A stretch of 64,000 nt of DNA from Emiliania huxleyi CCMP1516 (taxonomy: Eukaryota > Haptophyta > Isochrysidales > Noelaerhabdaceae), in assembly GCF_000372725.1 (NCBI RefSeq), contig NW_005202427.1, positions 72,407 to 136,406 of the forward strand, read 5' to 3'. The stretch's first letter is position 1. Each line of letters begins with the position of its first letter. Positions 11,597 to 20,400 of the stretch are shown here, in pieces. The notes below the pieces were generated by a model that was given only the letters and a program-made list of their open reading frames with translations, searched no databases and had not been told where the DNA came from. Position numbers and translations under genes: made by a program.

Positions 11597-11790
11597 AAAA
11601 AGAAAGAAAGAAAACAGACAACCCAAGGGAGGGATGGGAGGACGGCACGCCGCCACCACACAGGGATTTTAAGGAGAGGAGTGATGCGCTAGCCGTCGCC
11701 CACCCTAGGGAGTCTGCCTCTTCCTATCTCTCTTCGCAGTCTCTCGCCGCTTCTCGCTGCAGCCTTCATGCCACCTCTGTGAGAGAGAGT
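11597..11790 (+). repeat. Interspersed repeat family 2, partial copy upstream of deformylase
   Basis: Begins with AAAGAAAGAAAG and contains GGGAGGGATGGGAGGACGGC, ATTTTAAGGAGAGGAG and TATCTCTCTTCGCAGTC. Other copies lie at about 25755, 42060, 42500 and 43059 (plus) and 46640 (minus). This copy ends about 66 bp before the deformylase start and is in sense with the gene, so it may provide promoter or 5'-UTR sequence. Confidence 0.8.
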
Positions 11791-11855
11791 GCATGTTTAA
11801 ATTCTTTCCTGCTTCCGGGACGCTCGAGGGTCTCGCAGTGGTGCGCACTGAGACG

Positions 11856-12154
11856 ATGTGGCACCTCCTGCTTCTGCTGCTGATCGGCTATGCGCGTGCC
11901 TACGTGATGATGCACGCACCGCCGTCCCGTGTGGCGGCCACCATGCCCGCTGCTGCCGCCGATGCCGTCGTCGTCGCTTCTTCTGGCCCCGTAGCCGCCG
12001 TCCCGGCGATCGCAGCAGCAGCAGCGTCCGCACGTGCGCGTGCCGTGAGAATGGGCCGCTCACGCGCGAAAAAGGTCTTCCAGAAGAAGGAGGCCAAGGC
12101 GGAGGCGCTCGAGGTAAGCAAACGAGCAGCGCCTCCGCTGCCGCCTGCCGCGGA

Positions 12155-12186
<32 letters not shown>

Positions 12187-12746
12187 AGGAGGAGGTGAAC
12201 CCGGGTGCTGTCCCCGGCACCGCGCTGCGTATCCTGGAGTACCCGCACCCGCTGCTGCGCGCGCCGAACGCGGAGGTCCGCGACTTTGACGCCGGGCTGC
12301 AGAGACTGGCCAAGGAGATGTTTTCGATCATGTACGCCTCGCGCGGCGTCGGGCTCGCGGCGCCTCAGCTCGGCATCAATCAGCGGCTGATGGTGTTCAA
12401 CCCGGAGGGGAGGAAGGAGAAGTGGCTGAGCGAGGTGGTGCTCTGCAACCCGCGCATCGTCGACTCGGGGCCGGGCGGGCCGGTCGAGGTTGAGGGGTGC
12501 CTCTCCTTCCCGGGCTTCACGGCGGACGTCGAGCGGGCGGGCTGGATCAAGGTCGAGTACCAGGACGCGAAGGGGAAGGTGCGGCGCAAGAAGCTGGTGG
12601 GCTGGGAGGCGCGCATCTTCCAGCACGAGTACGACCACCTCGACGGCGTACTGTACGTCGACCGGCTCTCCGAGGCGGAGCGGAGTCGGGTGCAGCCCGA
12701 GCTCGACCAGCTCATCGCGGCGCACGGACCCGGCGGTGCGGAGTAG
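11856..12746 (+). CDS. PDF: Peptide deformylase, plastid type
   Basis: Peptide deformylase removes the N-formyl group from nascent organellar proteins. All three family motifs are present: GVGLAAPQLG, EGCLSFPGF and QHEYDHLDG, holding the metal-binding Cys, His, His and the catalytic Glu. The single exon encodes 296 residues from the ATG at 11856. The N-terminus (MWHLLLLLLIGYARAY) is a hydrophobic signal followed by an Ala/Pro-rich stretch with a poly-Pro run near residues 105-115, consistent with bipartite targeting to a secondary plastid. An in-frame ATG lies 21 codons upstream, but starting there would bury the signal. A family 2 repeat lies directly upstream. It converges on NDUFB7. Confidence 0.93.
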
Positions 12747-13184
12747 CCCACGTCTGGGTCCAGCCAACGGCGCTATCCGAGCACTAATTTGGCGAGGGTA
12801 GAGGCGGCCGGGCGCGCGACTCTGTGTCCCCAGCTATAGACCGAGAGTCGAGAGACGATAGCTAGACAAAGAGATGTCCACGTGCGCCGGACCCGCCCCG
12901 CCCCCGGGCGACCGATCGTTCGAAACTCTCCATGTAGATATTTCTTGCGAAATAGGGTAAGATCGAGTTGTACCGCTAGCGGGGGGCGAGGGCTGTGGTC
13001 TATAATTTCAACACCGGCGACCGTCACAATGACTACAGTTAAACTTTAAAGAGAGCCTCTCGCCGCGGCGGCGGCCGGGGCGCAGAGCGCGGCTGGGCGC
13101 GGGCGCGAGCAGCCGAGAGGCCGAGGCCCGACTAAACGAGAACAAAGAATGCCTGCGCAGACGGCCCGAACGGGAAACGGCGGG
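12747..13184. other. Convergent intergenic region
   Basis: 3' flanks of the deformylase and NDUFB7 genes, about 440 bp. No gene or repeat was recognised; there is a GC-rich GCGGCGGCGGC patch near 13065. Confidence 0.6.
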
Positions 13185-13862
13185 TCAAACCTCGCCGTTG
13201 GCCTTCTTCTCTTTCCATACCTTGACGCGCCGCTCGTACCTTTAGGGGATGGGGCGGTGCAGGGGGGCTGAGCCCTTTGCGCAGAGCGCAGAGTTTGGCA
13301 TGTGATTCAGGCCGCGGTGGGGGCGGCAGCAACGAGGAAGGGCGGTGACGGCGGCGTGTGCAGGGCGGTGGTAGGCGGCACGGAGGACGGCGGCGGTGGT
13401 GCAGGTGGCGGGGGAGAGAGGGTGCGCTGCGGGCGGCGCGCACTCGTGGTGCTGGCAGTGCTCATAGTCGTGGAAGAGGTCGCGGCACTTCCACGGGAGG
13501 AAGTAGGTGTCGTACCGGCACCTGTGGGTCGAAGAGGTCTGCTGGGCTCAGGGGCGGACGGTCGCGGAGCGGTGCGCGTGAGAGATGACGCTGGGAAGCG
13601 GCGGCGCACTGGTTGAGGGGGATGAGCAGGTGGGCACAGTTGTCGCGGAAGCCGAGCGGCAGCTTGGCGTCCTTCATCTGCTGCCTCGTCACCGCGGGCC
13701 CTGGGGACGCGGGAGGCCGGCCGGCGGTGAGCACAACACTGCGTGCGCAACGTCGAGCCGACGCGGACGGCGGCAGCGCGGACCGTGATGATCATCGTGA
13801 TGCTCGGCGGCCTCCCGCATCTTCTCCAGCGCCTCCTTGTTCTCCGCGATCGCCGCCTGCAT
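13185..13862 (-). CDS. NDUFB7: NADH dehydrogenase beta subcomplex subunit 7, four exons
   Basis: NDUFB7 is a small complex I subunit with twin CX9C motifs that is imported and oxidised in the mitochondrial intermembrane space. No single frame covers it. My model joins 13862-13784, 13700-13610, 13521-13444 and 13239-13185. The exons total 303 nt, an in-phase 100-residue protein. Exon 2 reads KLPLGFRDNCAHLLIPLNQ and exon 3 RYDTYFLPWKCRDLFHDYEH; the two CX9C pairs are CAHLLIPLNQC and CRDLFHDYEHC. The C-terminus YERRVKVWKEKKANGEV is basic, as usual. Introns are 83, 88 and 204 bp with donors GTCCGC, GTGCGC and GTGCGC and acceptors CCAG, ACAG and AAAG. Length, motifs and phase all agree, so I am confident although the introns were placed by eye. 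Confidence 0.93.
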
Positions 13863-14543
13863 GGCGAACCGAGCGATCGAGCGCCGAGGCGAGCAGTCGT
13901 ACGCCCCGTCAGAAAGAGAAACCGTTCTGCGGGGAGGGAAAGGGGCCCTCATCTGCTCGTCTCAGAGGGTACCCTCTGTGCCAAGAGAGGCCATCCACGA
14001 GCGGCTCAGAGGGTGCCTGAGCCGACCCTCTGAAGGCCTGTGCCGCCAAGCTAGCCTCTCTCGGCGCACGCAGCCTCTGAGGCTGGGGGGGGCCTCTGAG
14101 ACGCCAAGGTAAGCCCCGCGAGGCCGCTCCTCAGAGTGGGTTTTCAGCGGTATTTCAAATCTGTCGTGATCTAGGTCGTGATCCCCCACCAAGCAGAGAG
14201 ACCCCCCCCCCCCCCCCAGCTTCCATTTTTCGGATACCTCAAGTTCGAGTTCACTAGGACGCCGCGCCCGCGGCGCCTCATGGCCAAGCTGGAGCAGGGG
14301 ACGGATGTGGAGATCATCACTACCTCCTCCTCGGGCGGCGCAGGGCTCGGCGCGGGCGCTGTGGGCGAGCCTGCAGCAGCAGCAAGCGTGTGTGGTGCCG
14401 GGCGCTTGAGCGTATAGAGTAGCGCCTACCCTTGAGCCTTGGTCATGCTCGCTGCTTCCGCCCCTCCCCGCCCTAGCTGGTCAGCGCCGTTCGTGGAGGG
14501 CTAGGCGCTCCGGCATTCTGTGCCGCCAAGCCAGGGGTCCGAC
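13863..14543. other. Intergenic with short GAGGCT repeats and a small open frame
   Basis: Upstream of NDUFB7 the words CTCAGAGGG and GCCTCTGAGG recur in both orientations (about 13960-14130), so the DNA could fold. An ATG at about 14280 opens a 45-codon frame (MAKLEQGTDVEIITTSSSGG...), perhaps an exon or gene remnant; I cannot connect it to anything. Confidence 0.4.
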
Positions 14544-14699
14544 GGGTGTCTTGTGGTTCTTGCCCAAAAATGCGGATGGTTTTTGCCCATGCACATTTTT
14601 TGCATGTTTGCATATGTTGCATTCACACATATCATGGCATTTGAACGCATTTTATAGTGCATTCAAGACTGCATTCTTCATTTTCTGCATTGTTTTCGA

Positions 14700-14900
14700 G
14701 AGGCAGCTGCATTTCAGCTCTGCATATGCATGTTTTGCATTCGGTGGGCAACTGCATTTCAGCTGCATATGCATTCTTTGCATATTCGGTGGGCAACTGC
14801 ATTTCAGCTGCATATGCATTTTCTGCATTCTTTGCATTCGGTGGGCAACTGCATTTCAGCTGCATATGCTTTTTCTGCATTCTTTGCATTCGGCGGGAAA
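14700..14900. repeat. About 50-bp TGCAT-rich tandem repeats
   Basis: Four degenerate units, each holding CGGTGGGCAACTGCATTTCA and TGCATATGCATT, at about 14742, 14790, 14838 and 14890. TGCAT/ATGCA words continue near the other end (15430-15550). They are subterminal repeats of the surrounding element. Confidence 0.8.
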
Positions 14901-14952
14901 CTGCATTTAGTTGCATGGATTCACTGACACACGGCCTCCATTGCGTGTGCAC

Positions 14953-15140
14953 CTAATCCTCCAAAAAGACAATGATGTCCCTCCCAGGGCGGTGCTGGCT
15001 GTCTCGGTCGACCACAATCTCGTTCTCCGTGCGCAAGTAAGCAACCGCAGCGCGAACATCAGTGCGGGTCAAGTGCCTGTTCGCCGAGCTGACAGTGCAA
15101 AATAAGTCGTCAAAGGAGCACCTGAGCTCCCCCTCTTCCC
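14953..15140 (-). pseudogene. Captured C-terminal gene fragment inside element
   Basis: A minus-strand frame of about 60 codons ending at a TAG at 14953 has coding-like composition, for example HLTRTDVRAAVAYLRTENEI and later RDIIVFLED. It has no start codon; an upstream frame (about 15160-15260, containing FVRSLHTSSAADHSDLAAVV) looks like a preceding exon. The helix-then-acidic-strand pattern resembles a winged-helix C-terminus, but I cannot name the parent gene. Its position inside a TIR element suggests capture. Confidence 0.45.
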
Positions 15141-15593
15141 CATCTCCCCAGCCCCCTCCCCGACCGCGCGGACAAGAGCAACGACGGCGGCGAGGTCAGA
15201 GTGGTCAGCAGCAGATGAGGTGTGGAGGGACCGGACGAAGTGCTGCTCGCGGTGGGTGCCGGTCGCGGGGGGCGCCGGGGGGGGGGGCGCTAACAGACCT
15301 CTTGCGCCCGCCTAGCCAACAAAATGGTGTATTATCATCTTGATGCATGCAAAATTCTACATTAGAGGAGGCAGGAACCGGAGCCAGATGGCCGAAGGGG
15401 TGGACTGCTCCGAGGACCTCCCAGATGCACTGTTATGCAATCACGCGCAAAATGCATCGAATGCATATGCAACGAAATGCAATCAGTGTTGTCTTTGCCC
15501 ATGCAGTTGTAATGCAGGCGATGCATGCGAATGCAAAAATGCACTGCATGGGCAAAAACCACACGCATTTTGGGCAAGAACCACACTTTTCCC

Positions 15594-15981
15594 GGGGTCC
15601 GACCCCTCCTCAGAGGGGGGTCTGAGGCCTCAGCGTGTACAACCCCCTAGTGGAGCAGGAGAACTAGGAGAGCGTAACCAGTAGGAGGCCCGCGCCTGCC
15701 CCCGTGCCGCCGCGTGCAACCTGTCGTATACGAAAGAGGAATCCCTGGGACCCGGTCGTGTGGGTGAATCCTGCGCAGCCTCCCCCCACCGTGTCGCGAT
15801 GCGCTCCCCGCTCCCGTCCCCTTGCCGTTGAGTTGTGTCCCTGATCGTCCTTCCAAGATCCTGCTCGTGCAGGCGGGGACCTGTCCCCTTCTCCCACCCC
15901 TCTTTGGCGTGTCCGATTTTATTTGTTATGGAGCTCTATGGACCTGGTGCCCCCCCCCCCCCCCCCTTCCCTGCTTAGGAC
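15594..15981. other. Intergenic
   Basis: Spacer between two mobile elements with no recognisable gene. A run of about 14 C lies at about 15952-15966. Confidence 0.5.
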
Positions 15982-16559
15982 TTAAGGTCCCTCGGGCCAG
16001 TTTCGGGGGGCAAACCCCGCCCGGCCCCTAGAACCCCAGGTAAGGCCCCGGTTTGGCCTAGGGCATCAGAAGGGACCAAGAGGCGTCCAGTCTGAGCCAA
16101 AGAGCCCTTTTTTTTCCCCCCAAAGTCTCGATCCAAATACCCGGACTGGACTGTACCCAAATGACGGGCCGCTCCTCCTCCTAAAACTCCCACGGTTTGG
16201 CCCCTTTCGGCCCGTCCGTTCAAAATATCTTAAGATCTGACCGGGGGATTCTCCCCAAACCTTGCTCAGCTGATCCAGCACGGGCCGTAGGCCAGCCCTG
16301 GGCAAAGAAACCAGTACCTCAACCGGCTTCCCTGAGCGTCACAGCTCGGTGATCGCGCCGGCCGGACACCACTGTAACGTCCGTTCCGGGCATTTGAACG
16401 CGACCTTCGGGGGCAAAGCAAAGACATGGGCTCTATGGCTCAGACTGGACGCCTCTAGTCTTGGTCCCTTCTGATGCCCTAGGCCACACCTGGGCCTTAC
16501 CTGGGGTTCTAGGGGCCGGGCAGGGTTTGCCCGCCCGAAACTGGCCCGAGGGACCTTAA
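15982..16559. mobile_element. MITE-like element flanked by TTAA
   Basis: Inverted repeats of roughly 150 bp form the two ends (about 15986-16135 and 16400-16555), beginning GGTCCCTCGGGCCAGTTTCG. Both ends abut TTAA (15982-15985 and 16556-16559). The 578-bp element has no coding capacity. TTAA duplication is typical of piggyBac-type transposons, but the end sequence does not prove that family, and TTAA could simply be part of the palindrome. Confidence 0.7.
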
Positions 16560-16639
16560 AAGAAAATTCCATTGCGATTGTCTGGGTGCAGACAGTGGGC
16601 GAGATGTGAGTCGGTGGGTGATGGAGACCAGTCTGGCAC

Positions 16640-16900
16640 TGCTACGATACGAGCCCACGACGCCCTGCCTCGACGCGACCTTGACGGTGGCAGAGTCCAG
16701 CAGAGGCGGCGACAAGCAAACGGGGCACGTCAACGGTGCGCCGGCCGGGCAGTGCTGCTCGATGCACCCGCGGCAAAAGGCGTGGTGGCCGCACGCCGCC
16801 CGCCGTGGCCGGGTCGGCGGTGTCCTCGTAGCACAGGGTCGCCAAAGGCGTGCTCGGCCCTGCCTCCTCCGCCGCCCTCTCGACGGCGGGGGGCGCACCC
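16640..16900 (-). pseudogene. RING-finger-like fragment
   Basis: One minus frame reads CGHHAFCRGCIEQHC then CPVCLSPP, the middle and end of a C3HC4 RING finger (usually E3 ubiquitin ligases). The first zinc-ligand pair is not complete: the adjacent frame gives only TLCYEDTADP, so a frame change and a missing Cys break the domain. The region is wedged between a MITE and repeat copy B. It could be a decayed gene or an exon of an unresolved one. Confidence 0.45.
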
Positions 16901-16924
16901 AGCACGCGTCCGGGAGTTATTAGT

Positions 16925-17290
16925 TTGGAAGAGTGGTTCGATCCCACACGAATCCGAGACGGTGACGGGCGCTGTCTCGGTGATCTCAGGCCCAGTGAGG
17001 TAGTGCATCAGACCTGTCCCGGATCCTGCTGAACAAGCTCCTCTTGTAGCTCGATCGGTCACACCGCCATCACCGTCGAGGAGAGGGGGGACGACACTGC
17101 TTCGGCAGGGTGCACCTCGATCCTGTACCGTGTTTGTTATGCCCCCCCCCCCTGAACACTCCAGTGAGGGAGGGCGAGACGATCGATCGAGGGGTCCCGT
17201 ACCATGCGGAATCGACCCTATCCAGTGCTCAAGTGCTCAAGTTTGGAAGGTGACCATGCGGAATCGACCCTATCAAGTGCTCAAGTGCTC
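16925..17290 (+). repeat. Interspersed repeat family 1, copy B
   Basis: Opposite orientation to copy A. It starts GTGGTTCGATCCCACACG and ends with CAGTGCTCAAGTGCTCAAG, and this end piece is tandemly duplicated (about 17205-17240 and 17255-17290). The T-arm-like hairpin at its start matches a polymerase III B-box. Confidence 0.8.
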
Positions 17291-17428
17291 AAGAACAGCC
17301 AGGCTCGGAATGGACACCACAGGCACCAGCGCGGTGTGGGTGGACGAAAGAAAACCGCCGCGCGCGGGAAGCAGTAGAGGCTGCGACTCGACCCCGCTCT
17401 AGTTGTGGCCCCGAGAAGCCCCGCCACG

Positions 17429-20400
17429 ATGGAGGACGATGGAGATGTCGAGATCACCGGCGGCTCGGGCGTCAACGTGTCCGCCCCCCGCCCCCCGCCT
17501 CCCGCCTCCCTCCCCGCCCCGCCCCGCGCGCCGTTTTCGGCGCGCGCCGCGCACAACCACCCTGCCCGTCCGCAGGCCCTTCGTGACATGCCGCACCCGC
17601 GCCACGACTGCGTGGTGCACAAGTGGCCGCAAGGCCCGCCCGCGCAAAATAAGGACGCGTGCAAGCAGTTCTGCGCCAAGTGCTTTTGCTGTGTGCACGC
17701 ACCCGCCCTCGCTGCGCCCTGCCACCCGCCGCGCGACCGAGCCGGCTGCGTCGCGCGCCCGCAGTCGTGTGCGACATCGAGGCGAGCCGGTGCGAGCACT
17801 GGGACCAGCACTGCCTCGCCGACGGCTCTGTCGAGTGGCTAAAGAAGCGCCAGCAGCGCCAACGCACGGAGGAGGCGAGGCGCAAGGGCGCCCAGGTGCT
17901 TTGCAGCCGCTCCCGCCGCCGCCGCTCCCTTCCCCCTCGCACCGCGCCCGCGGCCTGACTGCTCGCGCCGCGCGTGTGCAGGCTGGGTACGTGCCGCGCC
18001 CCGCCGACGAGATGCGGCGCTCGTTTGCCGAGGCGGCCGCCCCCTGGGAGTGTGGCTCGCGCACACCCACACCGCGTCCGCGACACGTCCACGACGCGGC
18101 CCCGCAGGCGGCCAACGAGGAGAACCGCCAGCAGGACATGTCGCAGGACGAGGAGGCGGCGGCGCAGGTGCGGGAGCAGGCGGCGGTCGAGGACGAGGAC
18201 GCCGAGGATATGTTCACCGCGACGTGCGCGCCGCCGCCCTGTGCAGCCGAGCAGCAGCCGGCGGGCGGTCTTCCCACCCGTCTGCCCGCGACGCAGGTAC
18301 GAGCCCTTCCACTTCAAGCGCGGCCAGCCGCACCCGGACCCGGTGGTCGAGACGACCTCGCTCTCCTTCGCGGAGCCGCCTCCGATCAAGTACGACCTCA
18401 ACCTGCCCGACGGCATCTTCGAGCCGCGCGACGAGCTCGACAACCCCGCCGGAGGAGCGCTCTCCAACCTCCAGCTCGAGACGGTCGCGTACGCGTGCCA
18501 GCGGCACGAGTCGATCATGGCCAACGGCTGCCGCGCCGGCTTCTTCCTCGGCGACGGCGTCGGCCTCGGCAAGGGGCGGCAGCTCGCCGGCGTGATCGTC
18601 GAGAACTGGCTGTGCGGTCGCAAGCGCCACCTGTGGGTCTCCGTCTCGGCCGACCTGATGGAGGACGCCAAGCGCGACCTCAAGGACATCGGCTTCTCGC
18701 ACATCGAGGTGAAGAACATCACCAAGCTCGACTACGGCAAGCTCGACAAGAAGGGGCCCAAGGGGATCCGCGAGGGCGTCGTCTTCGCAACCTACTCCGC
18801 GCTCGTCTCGAGCCAGCGCGGCGGCAAGACGCGCGCCGCGCAGATCGCCGAGTGGCTCGGCGGCGCCCAGGCCGAGGGCTGCATCCTCTTTGACGAGTCG
18901 CACAAGGCCAAGAACCTCGCGCCAGAGAAGAACGAAAAGGGCAAGCCGACCACCAAAAAGTCGTCCAAGATGGCCCTCACCTGCCAGAAGCTGCAGGCCG
19001 ACTGCCCGCGCTCGCGCGTCGTGTACTGCTCCGCCACGGGCGCCTCGTCGCTGCAAAACATGGCCTACATGGAGCGGCTCGGCCTGTGGGGCGCCCACAC
19101 CGCCTTTCCCGACTTCAACGCCTTCGACAAGGCCATCGGCGGCGGCGGCGTCGGCGCGATGGAGCTGATCGCGCTCGACCTCAAGCGGCGGGGCATGTAC
19201 CTCTGCAGGCAGCTCTCCTTCTCGGCCGCCTCCTTCGACACCAAGATGGTCGACCTCACGCCGCGGCAGGAGAAGATGTACGACGAGGCGGCGGCCTTCT
19301 GGTCGGAGCTGCTCTGCGCGTTCAACTACGCCGTGCACGAGGCGTTCGGCCCCCCCCCGCGCGGGGGAGCCGCTAGTTCTAGAGCGACGCGGCGTGAGGT
19401 CGACCATCTTGGTGTCGAAGGAGGCGGCCGAGAAGGAGAGCTGCCTGCAGAGGTACATGCCCCGCGGCTTGAGGTCGATCGAGTTCNNNNNNNNNNNNNN
19501 NNNNNNNNNNNNNNNNNNNNNNNNNNNNNNNNNNNNNNNNNNNNNNNNNNNNNNNNNNNNNNNNNNNNNNNNNNNNNNNNNNNNNNTGGCCTACATGGAG
19601 CGGCTCGGCTTTGGGGGCGCCCCACCCGCCTTTCCCGATTTAAACGCTTTGGAAAAGGCCATTGGGGGGGGGGGGGTTGGCCCAATGGAACTATTCCCCC
19701 TCGCCCCCAAGGGGGGGGGCATGTACCTTTGCAGGCAGTTTTCTTTTTGGGCCGCCTCTTTTGACACCAAAATGGTGGCCCCCCCCCCCCGGCAGGAGAA
19801 AATTTTCGCCGGGGGGGGGGCCTTTTGGTGGGAGGTGTTTTGGGGGTTAAATTACCCCGTGCCGGGGGGGTTTGGCCCCCCCCCCCCCCCCCCCGCCCCT
19901 CTCCCCCCGACCTCCCTCGCACGCCACCCCGCCCAACCCCCCCGGCTCACACCCCTCGGCCGCACACGACCCGCCCCCCTCACAGGTGCTCAACCTGAAG
20001 GAGGTCAAGGGGCCGCCGAACCCGACGACGGGCAAGCCGAAGCCGCACCCGTCCTCGCGCGTGATCGGGCACTACTGGGGCTGCCACCAGCGCTTCTTCC
20101 GCTCGCTCTGCATGGCGATGAAGGTGCCCGAGCTGGTCAAGATGGCCAAGGGGGCGCTCGCAGACAACAAGTGCGTGGTGGTGGGGCTGCAGACCACGGG
20201 CGAGGCGCGGCTCAACGACGCGGTCAAGTCGGGCGAGGACCTGGAGGAGTTCGCCGGGATGAAGGAGTGCGTCCGCTTCCTGCTCAAGAAGTTCCCCACC
20301 GGCGACTACACCAACCAGCACCCAGAGTCGGACCTCGACGACGGCGACGAGTCGGACGACGACGACCTGACGCGAGAGGTGGCGGGCGCGACATCGCGGG

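Larger units (their letters stand above)
14544..15593. mobile_element. Terminal-inverted-repeat element with 10-bp target-site duplication
   Basis: The ends are inverted repeats: both begin GGG and share GTGGTTCTTGCCCAAAA and TGGTTTTTGCCCATGCA read inward. The direct repeat GGGGTCCGAC flanks it at 14534-14543 and 15594-15603. The element is 1,050 bp with no transposase. It contains AT-rich TGCAT tandem repeats and a gene fragment (14953-15140), so it resembles a non-autonomous Mutator-like element that has captured host sequence. The superfamily is inferred from the duplication length. Confidence 0.75.

Noticed and set aside
16925..16990. A tRNA gene at the B-box-like site
   Set aside because: Only a T-arm-like hairpin is present; no acceptor, D or anticodon arms fit, and the sequence is a dispersed repeat.
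19387..19870. Duplicated SBNO exons as a real tandem or inverted duplication
   Set aside because: The copies are noisy, with inflated homopolymers, lie at a 100-N gap and follow a polylinker match; a read artefact explains them better.
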